Below are positions 10,112 to 22,900 of a stretch of DNA of 64,000 nucleotides, in pieces. The stretch's first letter is position 1. Each line of letters starts with the position of its first letter. Made by a program: the position numbers and the translations under genes. The notes under the pieces were generated by a model. It had not been told where the DNA came from and made no database searches. It worked only from the letters and a program-made list of their open reading frames with translations. The DNA comes from Laguncularia racemosa (taxonomy: Eukaryota > Streptophyta > Magnoliopsida > Myrtales > Combretaceae), in contig JBBMOL010000304.1 in the NCBI GenBank assembly GCA_037954665.1, positions 248,001-312,000 on the forward strand. Reading direction: 5' to 3'.

Positions 10112-10900
10112 GTTAATCCACTCAATTAACCTTAGCTTATTTTCCAACTTAGATTGGTGGTGGCTCTTTTTAAAAATTAATTTTCCTTAATTTAGTTTAA
10201 TAATTTGTATTAAATAGGTAGGATTTAGTATAGATTATAATTAAGAAAAATGACCAAAAATTAGACTGGACGAGATTGCAACTCCACTAAGGACTATTTT
10301 ATTTTAAAAAGTAGGCTAACCATATAGTAATTTCCTTCAATATATCTAAAAGGCCTTTAATTTCTTATATATGTTTTTATTTTATACCACCACCTAGTAG
10401 TGATTAGGTAATTCCACTCCAGACTTCGATGTAACCACCGATTATAAAGCTAGAGACTTTTAAAACTTACCTTCCTCCATGTGTATGTGAATTTTATTTA
10501 TTTCCTTATCTATCCTTTTTTTTTTCTATTATTGTGTGTCTTTCCGCAAATGAAAAGTAATGCAGCACTATAAGTGTAAAGCTACAATTTTATTAATGTT
10601 CAAAATTATAGTTTTTGTAATCTCTTTTCCCAGTATTTATTTTTCTTCAGCATTGTTGATGCGCTCGAATTTAACCGATAATTTTAAGTTTTAAATTTAT
10701 AACCAATAAAATCTACTATTGATCTAGGAAGTGTACCTATCGATTTTAGTATAGATTTAACAAGTGTCATCCTCTAGGATCTTGCAAACAAGTACTAGTT
10801 TTACCTTTCTCTACTATCTAGTCTAATTTATGATGTGAAAATTATAAATTAAATATATACCCTTCATCTTATTCCACCCTAATTGCCGCGCCCCAAAAGG
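10112..10900 (+). repeat. Right piece of duplicated block, copy 2, ending in LTR fragment
   Basis: From TCAATTAACCTTAGC the sequence follows 5866-6850 closely, minus about 220 bp. At 10657 the LTR fragment begins (TGATGCGCTCGAATTT), matching 6626 and 21587. It runs slightly farther than copy 1 into a part like 21840-21885 (CTTATTCCACCCTAA) and then breaks off near 10890. Confidence 0.7.
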
Positions 10901-12902
10901 GGGTTTAGAAGTTTCCACTAAAAATTATCATGGCACATGTGCACTCGTTACATGATAATCATCTTACAAGCTAGAGATTGTAAGACTCTAAATAATTAAT
11001 TACATTTATAACTAATCATAGTACATAAAGTTACATAATAAAATATAACTATAGATTTCGTACCCTACGGTCAACCATGATCGTAAAGAATTGATATCCC
11101 CTACTAACTAGTAAAATGGAATAAAATTCTAAGTTTCACAATTTCAATTTTTATTTACATAGGAGTTCTAACTTTTCATCTAAATAGTCTATCTTTTGCA
11201 ATTCTTACTTTACGGTTCTTGTCTTCTAAAATCTCTCGACATTTCACATCTTATTCCATCTCGAGCTTTCGTAATCTTTACCTACAAACGGGTCTGTGGA
11301 GGGGTGAGCACACTATGACTCAATGGATGGGAGGGTAATACTTTCAATGCTACATACGCACAAGAAATTTCAAATCAAGTTATCAAATCATATGCTATAC
11401 ATAAACAACCATATAAATATAATATCTCATGCGATCTTCCGGTAACTGACGTGAATTCTAAGGTTTATGCCCCCCTTGACCTTGGGTTGGGGATTCCGAA
11501 GCCACCATCAGTGCTTGGGTCTTACATATAATTTAATTACTCTTATCACTTTATTATATTTGTGTCTTAGCTTTCATGATCTAGGCTTAGGTGCCTCAAT
11601 ACATTGAGTATTACACCCTTAAGAGATAGGCTGAAGTCGAAATCATCAACGAGCGACAATCCTCTAATCACTTGGTTCGCACTTGATGAAACAACGATCC
11701 TCTAATCACTTTTAGCACGTCTTGTAGCAGTGATGGCTTTCAATCTCATGTAATGTCTTGTGTAAATGCATGTCCAGTTTTAATTGAGTCCACTTCTTTA
11801 ATTAATTGGCTCGAGGTGACCAAATAATATACAGTTACAACCAATTCCCATTTAAGGCAATAAGGTACACTACCAAGCATTTAAAGGCTACTACTCCAAG
11901 AAAAGTCAATAAGAACCCAGTGAAGTCCCATAAACAAATCCACTATATCTCATATTCACACTTACCACAACAAGAAAAGATCGTGCATTTAACATCATAA
12001 AATAAACAAGGAAACCAGACTAAACAGGTAAAAATGATCTAGCTATATGCAAGATTTTAGTTAACTTAACATCTTTGTGTCATTTGACTTAAACGTCAAA
12101 TCAACCACTTGGGATTGATTTACAATTATTATTCCTTGACACCTTTATGTCATCGCACCTCTCAAGTGCTCAGTTATATACACATTCTAGGGTCAACAAG
12201 GTCACCACATATGCATCCTACCTAAGTCCTCAAATACCTATGTATAATATATATATATAGTTTTATAAATGTAGCTTTAACTAAAGGATAATTTACTAGA
12301 CACTTCCCCCTCACTTACTTAAGAGGGGCAAGAAAATATAATTGTTAAGTTGCAAAATAAAAAGTTACACTTATGATTTACATAGTTATGCGCATGAGTG
12401 TATTCTATAGATATAATAGGAAAATAACTTTACCTAAGAATATATACATATTCATAAGTAGATTCTAATTTGTGTATATAATCTATTCTAACTATGCATA
12501 CCTACTCGGTAGCTATAGAGGGAAAAGTTAGTTTTATATATTTTGGTTTAGTTTGAAGAAAATAATTTTGAATTGTGGTATTGGCCTGTAGTAATAGCAC
12601 TGGCAAGATAGTGCGAAGTGCTATCGTTAAGGTAATGATACCTAAACCCTCAGTCCATTATATCCACTACATCATTAAAACAATATTCCCCTATAACTTA
12701 TCTAATTACCAATTTCTTCGTAACTTCTTTTCTAAACTCATTTAACCCCACTATATATCCTGAAAGTAATAATAATCACATCCAATTGCAACTACAACCA
12801 AGTAAGTGAATTCACATACATAACATATCAACACATTACACAACATTGTAGCATATCATTAAGTTTTCCACTCACTTGTTTATGGTCATCATAGTCCTAA
12901 TC
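10901..12902 (-). repeat. Degenerate retroelement DNA, related inversely to 61960-62560
   Basis: No coding frame is found. The part 11300-11810 matches the reverse complement of about 61960-62470, with shared blocks CCCCCTTGACCTTGGGTT, TTACTCTTATCACTTTATTA and CAGTGATGGC. The style (GGTGAGCACACTATGACTCA, repeated AATCCTCTAATCACTT) is that of a plant gypsy LTR or untranslated region. The family A element at 12903 is inserted at its right edge. Confidence 0.55.
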
Positions 12903-13923
12903 TGATGTGCCTAATCACTCTTAAAAGCACATTCAAAAGACTTAAGAAAAGATATCTCAAGTCTAGGCAAAATCGGATCCCAAAAATGGCACTTTTCAAA
13001 TGAACCCTAATGTTGAAATGATGAAATTCAATCTACTAATGATATAATCTGAATACCACAATGGAAATGGCTTCTAATAACACTCTAATATCATATAATC
13101 CACGCAAATGAACCCTCAATTTGACAAAGAAAACCGTAAAGTAAGATTCCTTTTCCAAATGGTGAAATTCACGTTTTCAAGGAAACTTTTCAATGATAAT
13201 CCAAAGCAAATGATAAGTACTTCAAATAATCACAAGAATTCGTGTACAATAAGATGTAAATCTGACCAAGAACTATCTCTAATCAACCCTAGATACAACA
13301 CACTAGAGAAGAAAAGAAATCGCAACAAGTAGGAATTGATATGACTCACAAATTCCAATTGTTGCACTCGCCACAATTTCAAGTCTTGGAATTGAAATTG
13401 ATAAGCGTTGGAACCAAGGTATGAACCCTAATTCACACGTGAAAAGAGGTGTATGTTCTGCAAAAATAAGCTCCCTCAAACCCTCTCTTAAGCAAGTATT
13501 TATACTTGCTACTTCTAGGGTTAAAAAAGTGCTCACAATTACAAGTTTGCCACTTTTAAGGTGGCTAACCCTAAATGAAAGTTACATGGAAATAAAAGTG
13601 TCCCAAAACCAAAATACAACAAAAAATAGTTCATAAAAGAGTAAATGTATAAAGAAATGGTTCTTCAAGATGCCGGTCTTCAAGAAGCTCTTGAATCAGT
13701 TTCAGTTGACAACCTTGATTCACTCAGTAATAAAGGTGTTTTTGCATCCTGTAAGACTGACAAATGAACCTGCTGAAATGCATCAAAATTATAGTGCAAA
13801 GATGTAGAAAGTGAGTTAGACTTCTCAAGGTTAGGTTTCTCTAGCAAAACCCTCATAACTAAATTCTAGAGACCCTTAGCTCGGGCCCTAGTGATAGGTC
13901 CTGAAAAAGTCTAATTCCTATCA
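12903..13923 (-). repeat. 3' LTR of family A element
   Basis: Plus-strand view starts TGATGTGCC and ends CCTATCA. On the minus strand its beginning continues the pol reading frame (GPITRARAKGLQNL and beyond), so the C-terminus of pol overlaps the LTR. A minus-strand TATA motif is visible near 13495-13505 as the complement of TATTTATACTTGC. Confidence 0.9.
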
Positions 13924-16900
13924 TCTCCTCAGGCTTCTAGAAGATTTGCCCTCAAATCTGATGGATCTTCGTGCAAGTCATCTGCTAAATAAGGTGAAAG
14001 ATCTAAAACATTAAAAGTGGCTGATACTCCATAATCTCCTGGCAAATCGATGCGATAAGCATTGTTGTTGATGCGCTTTAAGACCCTGAATGGTCCGTCT
14101 GATCTAGGAGATAGCTTCTGTGACTTTTTGTGTGGAAACCTGTCCCTACTAAGATTAATCCAGACTAAATCACCTGGATTATAGAGATGGTTTTTCCTGT
14201 GCCTGTTTCCCTGGATCCTCTATTGTTCCTGGGTCTTCTGAAGGTGTTCAGTGGTTCGATCATGTATGTGTTGAATCTGTTATGCTTGGTCAACTCCACT
14301 AAGACTTTATTCCTTTGTCGCTGGTCCAGCTATAAAATCCAATGGAATAGAAGGGTTATAGCCATAAAAAACTTCAAAGGGAGACTTACTGGTTGAACTA
14401 TGAGTAGACCTATTGTAAGCAAACTCAACAATAGGAAGACACAAGTCCCAATCAGTAAGGTTCTTGCCAACTGTTGCTCTAAGAAGATTCCCAAGCATGC
14501 GGTTGACAACCTCTGTTTGTCTGTCAGTCTAGGGATGGCAAGAGGTATTGTACATTAGTTTAGTACCCAGTCTTTTCCATAGTGTTTTCCAGAAGAAACT
14601 AAGGAACTTAGTATCTCTGTCTGACACTATGCTGTGTGGAACTCCATGTAACTTGAAAATTTCCTACACAAAAAGGTTAGCAATAAAAAGAGCATCGTCT
14701 GTTTTGTGGCATGGCACAAAACATGACATTTTGCTGAATCGATCAACAACCACCATAATAGAGTCTTTCCCTCTTTGTGTTCTGGGTAATCCCAACATAA
14801 AATCCATGCTGATATCAGTCCAAGGTCTAGATGGTATAGGTAAAGGCATATATTCACCCTGTGCGCCTTTCCTCCCCTTGGCTCTCTTACAAACACCATA
14901 CCTTTCTTATACCCTATGGACATCCCTTATCATGCCTTTCCAGTAGAAATTCTCCCTCAATATGGCTAGAGTTCTCTTCTCACCAAAATGCCCTAACAAA
15001 CCACCTGCATGTGCTTCCCTTACCAACAATTCCCTCATAGATCCAGATGGAATACAAAGTTTTCCTGATTTATAAAGAAAGCCATCTATCACACAATAAC
15101 CATCATACATCTAGCCTCCAAGACACCTCTCCATGACAATTTTGAATTCCTCATCACATACATATTGTTCCTTCAACAATTCGAAACCCAGTAATTTTGA
15201 CTGAAGAGAAGTGATTAGTACATACCGTCGTGATAAAGCGTCAACAACAATATTCTGGTTGCCCTTTTTGTACTTAATCACATAAGCAAAACCCTCCAGA
15301 AATTCCACCCACTTAGCCTGACGCTTAGACAAATTATGTTGACCCTTGAAATGTTTCAAAGATTCATGATCTGTATAAATAATAAACTCCTTTGGGAGGA
15401 GATAATGCTTCCACGTCATGAGAGCCCTAACTAAGGAATAAAATTCCTTATCATATATAGAATAGTTCAAAGTTGCTCCACTCAACTTTTCACTAAAATA
15501 TGCAATAGGCCTCTTCTCCTGCATTAATACAGCACCAATTCCAATCCCTGAAGCATCACATTCCAATTAAATTTTTTTGTCAAAATTAGGTAAGATCAGT
15601 AATGGAGCACAAGTGAGTTTTTCCTTAATCTCTTCAAAACTTCTCTGGGCCTTTTCACTCCAGATGAAAGGAACACTCTTCTTAGTCAGTTCTGTGAGAG
15701 GGTTGACAATGCTACTGAAATTTTGGACAAAGCGTCTATAAAAAGATGCAAGCCCATGAAAACTTTTTGCCTCAGTAACTGAAGTGGGTGTTGGCCATTC
15801 CTTAACTGCCCTCACTTTCTCCTCATCCATCTTAACTCCTGCACCTGACACAACAAAACCCAAAAATGTTACCTCAGTTTGACAAAAGGAACATTTCTGA
15901 AAATTCGCAAATAACTGTTGTGCCTTCAGTACTGAGAATACTGCCCGAAGATGCTCCATATGTTGTTCTAGGTCTTTGCTGTAAATCAGAATATCATCAA
16001 AATAAACCACAACAAATTTTCCTAAGAGCTCCTTCAATACATGGTTCATCAATCTCATAAAAGTGCTAGGAGCATTACTCAAACCAAAGGGCATAACCAA
16101 CCATTCGTAAAGTCCATGGCGTGTTTTAAAAGCGGTCTTCCATTCATCCCCCTCCCTCATCCAAATCTGGTGATATCCGCTTTTAAGATCAACTTTGGAG
16201 AAAATCTATGAACCATACAACTCATCCAACATATCATCAAGTCTAGGAATAGGATACCTGTATTTAATGGTGATTTTGTTGATGGATCTGCTATCAATGC
16301 ACATTCTCCAAGTTCCATCCTTCTTGGGAACAAGAAGGGCAGGAACAGCGCATGGGTTGAGACTCTCTCTAACAAACCCTCGTTCCACCAACTCATCTAC
16401 CTGACGTTTCAATTCCTTAGCCTCCTTAGGATTCATGCGATATGCGGGTCGGTTTGGTAACACTGAACCGGGCTTAAGATCAACGGCATGCTCTATCCCT
16501 CTAAAGGGTGGTAATCCTACTGGCAAATCATCAGGAAAAATGTCAGTATACTCGTTTAATACCTGAGAAACTACTGAAGGTAGAGGCTATGATTCTCGTA
16601 GCCCTAAGACAAATCTCAACTGAAGTAAGTATGTTGGAGCCTCCTCTGTGATTAATCTCTCCATCTCACCATGTCCCATCAACAATACCTTTTTCCCTTC
16701 AGAAACGTTATTTTGAAGTAAAACCTTCTTAGCCTCTGATGGTTAATTAATCTATTGCTAGACATTATGGACCTCTGAAGGTGGCATAGGATTCAGAATA
16801 ATTCGCTTGCCCTCCTTTTGAAACATATATGTATTTCTGAAGCCATCATGTAAGACCCTCCTGTCATATAACCAAGGTCTGCCAAGCAAAATATGAGATG

Positions 16901-17240
16901 CACACATGGGCAAGATATCACACTCAATTTCATCACAATACTTATCCCCTACACTGAAGGGTACCCTAGCTCTTTGGGTAACATACAAACTCCCTTGTTC
17001 ATTAAGCCAATGTAGTTTGTAAGGTTTAGGATGTGGAATAGTTGAAAGCTTTAGCTTCGATACCAACGATGCAACTACTACATTAGTACAACTACCACCA
17101 TCTATTATTAGGATACACAAATTTCCTTGTATCCTACAAGAAGTGTGGAACAAATTTTCCCTTTGTTCTTCTTCCTTACTAGCAAGTGTACTTAATGAAC
17201 GTCGCAATACATTAGCATATTGAAGCATTTCACTAGACAT
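13924..17240 (-). pseudogene. pol polyprotein of family A gypsy (protease, RT, RNase H, integrase), nonsense-riddled
   Basis: One continuous minus-strand frame runs from the ATG at 17240 (MSSEMLQYANVL) to the LTR. In order: retropepsin with IIDGGSCTNV near 17090; linker; RT with VPKKDGTWRMC and the catalytic YFDD at about 16000; RNase H beginning ECDASG near 15565; integrase zinc domain (HAGGLLGHF...W), core starting PWTDISMDF at about 14830, and C-terminal domain FRVLKRINNNAYRIDLPGD near 14090. No frameshift is evident, yet stops occur at 16758, 16206, 15567, 15111, 14907, 14664, 14529 and 14307, among others, several at expected glutamines. The protein would copy and insert the element, but this copy cannot make it. 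Confidence 0.9.
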
Positions 17241-18013
17241 TGTGAAATTCAACTCAATCAACACGTGTACAATATTCCCCACTCGTTTTAAGATCACGGT
17301 GCAACAATTTTCAATTTCCACAAGTTCACTTCATGGCAACACACAAGCAACAACTACAATTAATATGTAACACTTCCACGGCAACAACAAAGTGAACAAT
17401 GAATACAAGTAATCTTCAACTTCCACGGCAAATAATGAAGACAAGAGATTAATAAGTAGCTTTCCAAACTGAATTCCGAATCCCACTATAGGCAGCAACT
17501 TACAATTTGAATTTCAAATAACTTCACTTATTGCAAGCCTTCCTCAATTGGTAACAATGAATTCAAATTTAAATAGCAATCATTAACTCCCACAACATAA
17601 TTGCATATGAATTGAATTCAAATAATTCCTTACTAACCAAACTTAATGTAATCTGCAAATTTAACTTCACAAATTCAGAATTACACAATGGAATTCAAAC
17701 AACAAACTTCACAACTCCACACGCCACAAGCTACTCCACGGCAACAATTGGTAAGTTTTCACAATTTCAAAACAATTTGCTAAGGTAACTTCACTTTGTA
17801 CTTCTGCTCTCCCATGTGAATTAGTATCCACAAAGTGATATAATAACCTTCCCAAATCAACTCCAATAATCAGCAAATTAAATCCCAATCGAAAACAATT
17901 TCGCAATCTCAAACTACAACAACTACACAATTGCGTTTTTTCCACTTGATCAACCCTAATTGTTGATCACTTCCACGAAATTGAATACAACCAATTCCCT
18001 TCTCTCAACAAGA
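17241..18013 (-). other. Leader of family A element; gag absent
   Basis: Between primer-binding site and the pol ATG lie about 770 bp of simple sequence rich in TGTGGAAGTTG/AATTCAAAT-type motifs. A gag core or CCHC zinc knuckle would be expected here in a complete gypsy element, and none is readable in any minus-strand frame. The 39449 element has the same arrangement. Confidence 0.7.
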
Positions 18014-18025
18014 GCTCTGATACCA
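18014..18025 (-). other. Primer-binding site (initiator Met tRNA)
   Basis: TGGTATCAGAGC on the minus strand, six bases from the 5' LTR end at 18032. A perfect match to the common plant retrotransposon site. Confidence 0.93.
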
Positions 18026-18031
18026 AAAAGA

Positions 18032-19052
18032 TGATGTGCCTAATCACTCTTAAAAGCACATTCAAAAGACTTAAGAAAAGATATCTCAAGTCTAGGCAAA
18101 ATCGGATCCCAAAAATGGCACTTTTCAAATGAACCCTAATGTTGAAATGATGAAATTCAATCTACTAATGATATAATCTGAATACCACAATGGAAATGGC
18201 TTCTAATAACACTCTAATATCATATAATCCACGCAAATGAAGCCTCAATTTGACAAAGAAAACCGTAAAGTAAGATTTCTTTTCCAAATGGTAAAATTCA
18301 CGTTTTCAAGGAAACTTTTCAATGATAATCCAAAGCAAATGATAAGTACTTCAAATAATCACAAGAATTCGTGTACAATAAGATGTAAATCTGACCAAGA
18401 ACTATCTCTAATCAACCCTAGATACAACACACTAGAGAAGAAAAGAAATCACAACAAGTAGGAATTGATATGACTCACAAATTCCAATTGTTGCACTCGC
18501 CACAATTTCAAGTCTTGGAATTGAAATTGATAAGAGTTGGAACCAAGGTATGAACCCTAATTCACATGTGAAAAGAGGTGTATGTTCTGCAAAAATAAGC
18601 TCCCTCAAACCCTCTCTTAAGCAAGTATTTATACTTGCTACTTCTAGGGTTAAAAAAGTGCTCAAAATTACAAGTTTGCCACTTTTAAGGTGGCTAACCC
18701 TAAATGAAAGTTATATGGAAATAAAAGTGTCCCAAAACCAAAATACAACCAAAAATAGTTCATAAAAGAGTAAATGTATAAAGAAATGGTTCTTCAAGAT
18801 GCCGGTCTTCAATAAGCTCTTGAATCAATTTCAGTTGACAACCCTGATTCACTCAGTAAAAAAGGTGTTTTTGCATCCTGTAAGACTGACAAATGAACCT
18901 GCTGAAATTCATCAAAATTATAGTGCAAAGATGTAGAAAGTGAGTTAGACTTCTCAAGGTTAGGTTTCCCTAGCAAAACCCTCATAATTAAATTCTGGAG
19001 ACCCTTAGCTCGGGCCCTGGTGATAGGTCCTGAAAAAGTCTGATTCCTATCA
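18032..19052 (-). repeat. 5' LTR of family A element
   Basis: Equal in length to the other LTR. Differences from it are nearly all single-base substitutions, more than half of them transitions, with no indel. Confidence 0.92.
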
Positions 19053-19240
19053 TAGTCATCATTAAGTGATCCTGACATGTAGTCCCATATCCGATCATGC
19101 TATCGAAGGGTCAGCTATAGTGACTCCACGCAATTTTCGTTGGATTTCTCAATCTCTTGTTAATTCCTATCTCTTCTCAAACTCTCAATAGAGTGACAAG
19201 AGTCATCAATGCACATAGTGTGTTTCATAGTAGTAGCCAT

Positions 19241-21294
19241 TTAGATTACCAACTCTTCATCACCAATTCTCAAAGTAAGCTTACATCCTTCCACATTAAC
19301 CATTGCCTTAGTAATGGCTAGGAATGATCTCCTAAGTATCAGAGGGATATCCCCATCCTCATCCATTTCCAGAACTACAAAGTCGACGGGGTAGGTGAAA
19401 TTCCCTACCTTTACCAAGATATCCTCAATTATCCCCTTGGGAATTTTCACAAAGCGGTCAGCAAGCTGCAAACTCATCCCAATCAGTGTTAGGTCAAAAA
19501 GTCCTAACTTCTTAAAAAAAGAGTATGGAATTAAATTAATGCTAGCCTTAAGATCAGCTAGGGCCTTATCAACTAAAGTATCACCCATGACACACGGAAT
19601 TGTGAAACTTCCTGGATCCCTTAACTTTGGAGGAAGTTTATTTTGAATGATAGATAAGCAATTTGCATCAACTTCTACAATAAACGCATCCTTTAACTTT
19701 CGCTTGTTAGATAGAAGTTCCTTTAGGAACTTAACATAATTTGGCATTTTCAAAAGTGCCTATACAAATGGAATGTTAATGTGCAATTGTTTAAATAGAT
19801 CAAGGAATTTACCAAATTGCTCCTTGTCTTTGCTCTGGTTGAGGCGAGCTAGATAAGGGATTTTTGGCATATGTTCTTTGATAACCAATGGTGATCTCCT
19901 CTTAGGATGTGTTTCCTCAAGAGTTATCTTCTCCTTTTCAATAGGTTAATTATCATCTTACTTCTTTTCATGTCGCTATTTAGATGGTAACTCTTTTCCG
20001 CTTCTCAATGTAATGGCTTTCACTTGTTCTCTTGGATTATTTTCCATGTTGTTGGGAAGAGAGCTAAGTTGTCTCTCAGACATCATCTTAGCCAATTGAC
20101 CAATTTGCTTCTCAAGATTGTGAATCGAGGCCTCATGATTATGATGTCTTGCATCAGAGCTCTAGATGAATTGACTCAGTATATTACTAAAGGAAGTGAT
20201 AAGGGCTAATAAAGTGGTGGTTGTTGCTTTGAATACCCTAGTGGTGATAGATTAGCTCTCCGATAGTCCTATTTTCCATAAGACAGGTTCAGATGGTTTC
20301 TCATCCTCGAATGGTAGGTGTTACCATACTGATTATACTGATATCTATTTGAATTCCTAAGATAATCTACCTACTCATATTGCTTAAAAAGATTCACACC
20401 CTCTTCAGGATCTCCCATATGATGTTGTTGTAGTCCTTAAGGGTTCTTGAGAGTTGCAACTTGGTTGCTCAAAGCTTCCATCTTTGCTACCAAAGTAGTC
20501 ATTACATCTACTTTATACATTCCTATCGCTTTCTGCTTACTCTTGCCATGACCCCACTTGTAATTGTTTCTTGTCATATTAGCGAATAGCTTCAATGAGT
20601 CCTCTAAAGTCTTAGTATTCAATGTACGACCAGCTGCGACATCTAACAAGTGACGTATAGCCGGATCTAACCCATTAAAAAATGTCTGAACTTATATCTA
20701 TGTAGGTAATTGGTGATGTTAACACTTTATTAACAATTCTATCCATTTTTGCTAAGCATCATATATTGTTTCATGATCTTATTGAGTGAAAGAAGAGATG
20801 TTGTTCCAGAGCTTAGCCGTCTTGCATGGTGGAAAATAATTGTCTAGAAACTTCTTTACCGTGTCATCCCATGTAGTCAAAGCCTTGAGACCTAATGACT
20901 GAAGCCATGTCTTAGCTTTCTCTCTTAAAAAAGGGAATAATCTTATACGCACTACTTCATTCGTCACCCCATTGCTCTTGAAAGTTTCATAAATCTCCAA
21001 GAATGTTTTAATGTGAGCATGGGGGTCTTCATTAGGTAATCCATTGAATTGATAGTGTTGTTGTAGAAGTTAAATCACCATACCCTTGATCTTGAAATTA
21101 ATAGCTGCAATGGGAGGCTTAACAATGGTTGGACCTGTGTCGTCCAATATAGGCTTTGCATACTTAATGTTTGTCTTTAATGGATCCTTAGCCATTACTT
21201 CTTCTACCTTTGCCTCACTCCTTGCGGATGACTCTGACTTAAAACTATTAGAAAGTTGCTCAATGAGCTCTTTTTTCGTAACCTCCGTTCCCAT
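19241..21294 (-). pseudogene. gag-protease of Athila-like gypsy element
   Basis: Read on the minus strand. From about 21294 the frame holds a gag N-terminus with GPTIVKPPIAAINF, then FNGLPNEDPHAHIKTFLEI, RLFPFLREKAKTWLQSL and FPPCKTAKL, typical of Athila/Tat-group gag; farther on (20649-20437) AAGRTLNTKTLEDSLKL and VDVMTTLVAKMEAL. A retropepsin follows at 19753-19241: KLPPKLRDPGSFTIPC, then ALADLKASINL where the family normally has DLGAS, LQLADR, GIIEDILVKV and PLILRRSFLA. The glycine-to-lysine change in the active-site loop and stops (for example TAA at 21070, plus frameshifts at 19760-20430) mark it as dead. RT and integrase are not found nearby. Confidence 0.82.
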
Positions 21295-21563
21295 TACTAT
21301 ATCATGTTCTCCCTCCTCACTAACTAACTACCTGGATGACTCGGTAGTTGTTTTTCCTTCAAAATTGGTGGAGTGTTCTCTTAATCTCAAGATCTAGATC
21401 AAGAAAGTTAGAGGGAAGATTCCTTGTCATATACTGCAAAAGCCAACCAAGTGTGAATTAGAACTTTTCAAAAGATGGAGAGAAGAGAAATCGATAAAAT
21501 AAATAAGAATAATGACTAAAGTAGTATATACTATGGTTTTTTCCTAATATCGCCTTGCCAGAT

Positions 21564-21580
21564 CCTTGGTAACAGTGCCA
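21564..21580 (-). other. Primer-binding site of Athila-like element
   Basis: On the minus strand TTTTTGGCACTGTTACCAAG resembles the TGGCGCCGTTGCC-type site, probably for an aspartate tRNA, used by many Athila relatives, with several C-to-T-like changes. It lies next to the LTR beginning at about 21587, upstream of gag as expected. Confidence 0.65.
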
Positions 21581-21586
21581 AAAACT

Positions 21587-22900
21587 TCATGCACTCAAAT
21601 TTTACTAATCATTTTAAGTTTTAAATTTATAACCAATAAAATTTACTATCGAGCTAAGTAGTGTACCTATTGATTATAATATAGATTTAACAAGTGTCTT
21701 CCTTTAGGATCTAGAAAACAAGTACCAGTATTACCTTTCTTTACTATCTAGTCTAATTTATGATGTGAAAATTATGAATTAACTTAACAATTAACAAATC
21801 TTAATAATCCTAGAATTGAATGTTATTGTCTAAAAAATGTATTCAATCACAAAATATACTCCTCGTCTTATTCCACCCTAACCCTTAAATTCTTAAAATA
21901 AAATATTGATTAATGAATCAATTTACACTTTGCATTGCATGAATTCTCGAGTAAAATCAATTACTCCCTCGAGTTAATCAATTCTTAATCATGCATAAGA
22001 TAATAAAGACCTCTCCCTCACTATCATACAATATTTCATTAAGTTCACAAATTCCGAGTAATTGTAGAAAATCAATGTTTTCCTACCTCTAGCCAAAATA
22101 TGTAATATCTCTATTCATAAAGATCTAATTTACTAAACAAAACCTCTTTCAATCTAATAAAAATTAAACATGCAATCAATTTGCATGCATAAATCAATCA
22201 CAAGAACAATGGAAACACATGAATAGATGCAAAGATATAAACAATTCATTAATCAATTAATATTTCAGCACATGAGTTAGGGTTTCACAAGATGAAAGAT
22301 ATAAAGAATTACTCCTCCATGGAGTTTTCAACAAAAATAGAGAATCTAGAGAAGTACAATTGATTCACGATAGAAAGAGTAATCCCTTGTGTTGTTTTGT
22401 GATCTCCAATGATGTTTGGAAAATTCTCCTCTTGAAGTTTGTAATAATGCTCCCCTAAGGTTTTTATAACGCAGCCAGAAGAAAAAAATCTCTTTTAAAA
22501 AATAAAACAAGGTTTCTATTTATAGTTTTGTGAAAACAGAGTTCAACATGTGTATTAGCATGGCCATGCTTGAGGCCATGCTGACTTCGAAACATATTAT
22601 CTTCATTACCTAGTTTAGCATGACCTCCAATACGGTCATGCTCAAGGCAGGGCCAAAAAAAAAAAAAAAAAAAACTTGTATTCTTGTTACTGGCATCTGC
22701 ACGGGCTATGCTGAACTTGAGGCACACTTTGATATAGCTACTAGTCATTTTTTTACATCCAGCACTAGCATTTGCATGGGTTGTGTTGAAAGTTGTGCCG
22801 AACTAAAAATCAATTTTCTTCATTTTTCACCAAATTTCGCCTCGCCGTTACTTATATCATCCTTAAACCTTTTTTTTTTGTCTCCATTAACACTTGAAAT
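21587..22900 (-). repeat. 5' LTR of Athila-like element, right end uncertain
   Basis: The start (TCATGCACTCAAATTT) matches the fragments at 6626 and 10657. A minus-strand TATA box (CTATAAATAGAAACC) is at about 22510-22524. Between 22550 and 22800 are repeated GCATGGCCATGC-like palindromes. The far end was not located; similarity to anything else is lost near 22900. A 20-base A-run at 22654-22673 interrupts the U3 region. Confidence 0.6.

Larger units (their letters stand above)
12903..19052 (-). mobile_element. Ty3/gypsy element, family A, gag-less, young LTRs
   Basis: A 6150-bp minus-strand element. Both LTRs are exactly 1021 bp (12903-13923 and 18032-19052), TG...CA ended, and differ at about 19 positions by eye (98% identity). 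Flanks TAATC and TAGTC are a 5-bp target duplication with one mismatch. The purine tract abuts the left LTR at 13924-13937 and the primer-binding site the right LTR. The interior is only 4.1 kb: leader, protease, RT, RNase H, integrase; gag is absent. At the accepted plant rate of 1.3e-8 per site per year the LTR difference suggests insertion under a million years ago. Confidence 0.92.

Noticed and set aside
13108..18765. Pairs of near-identical short frames at 13108-13636 and 18237-18765 as paralogous genes
   Set aside because: They lie inside the two LTRs of the 12903 element on the strand opposite to its transcription and lack coding character.
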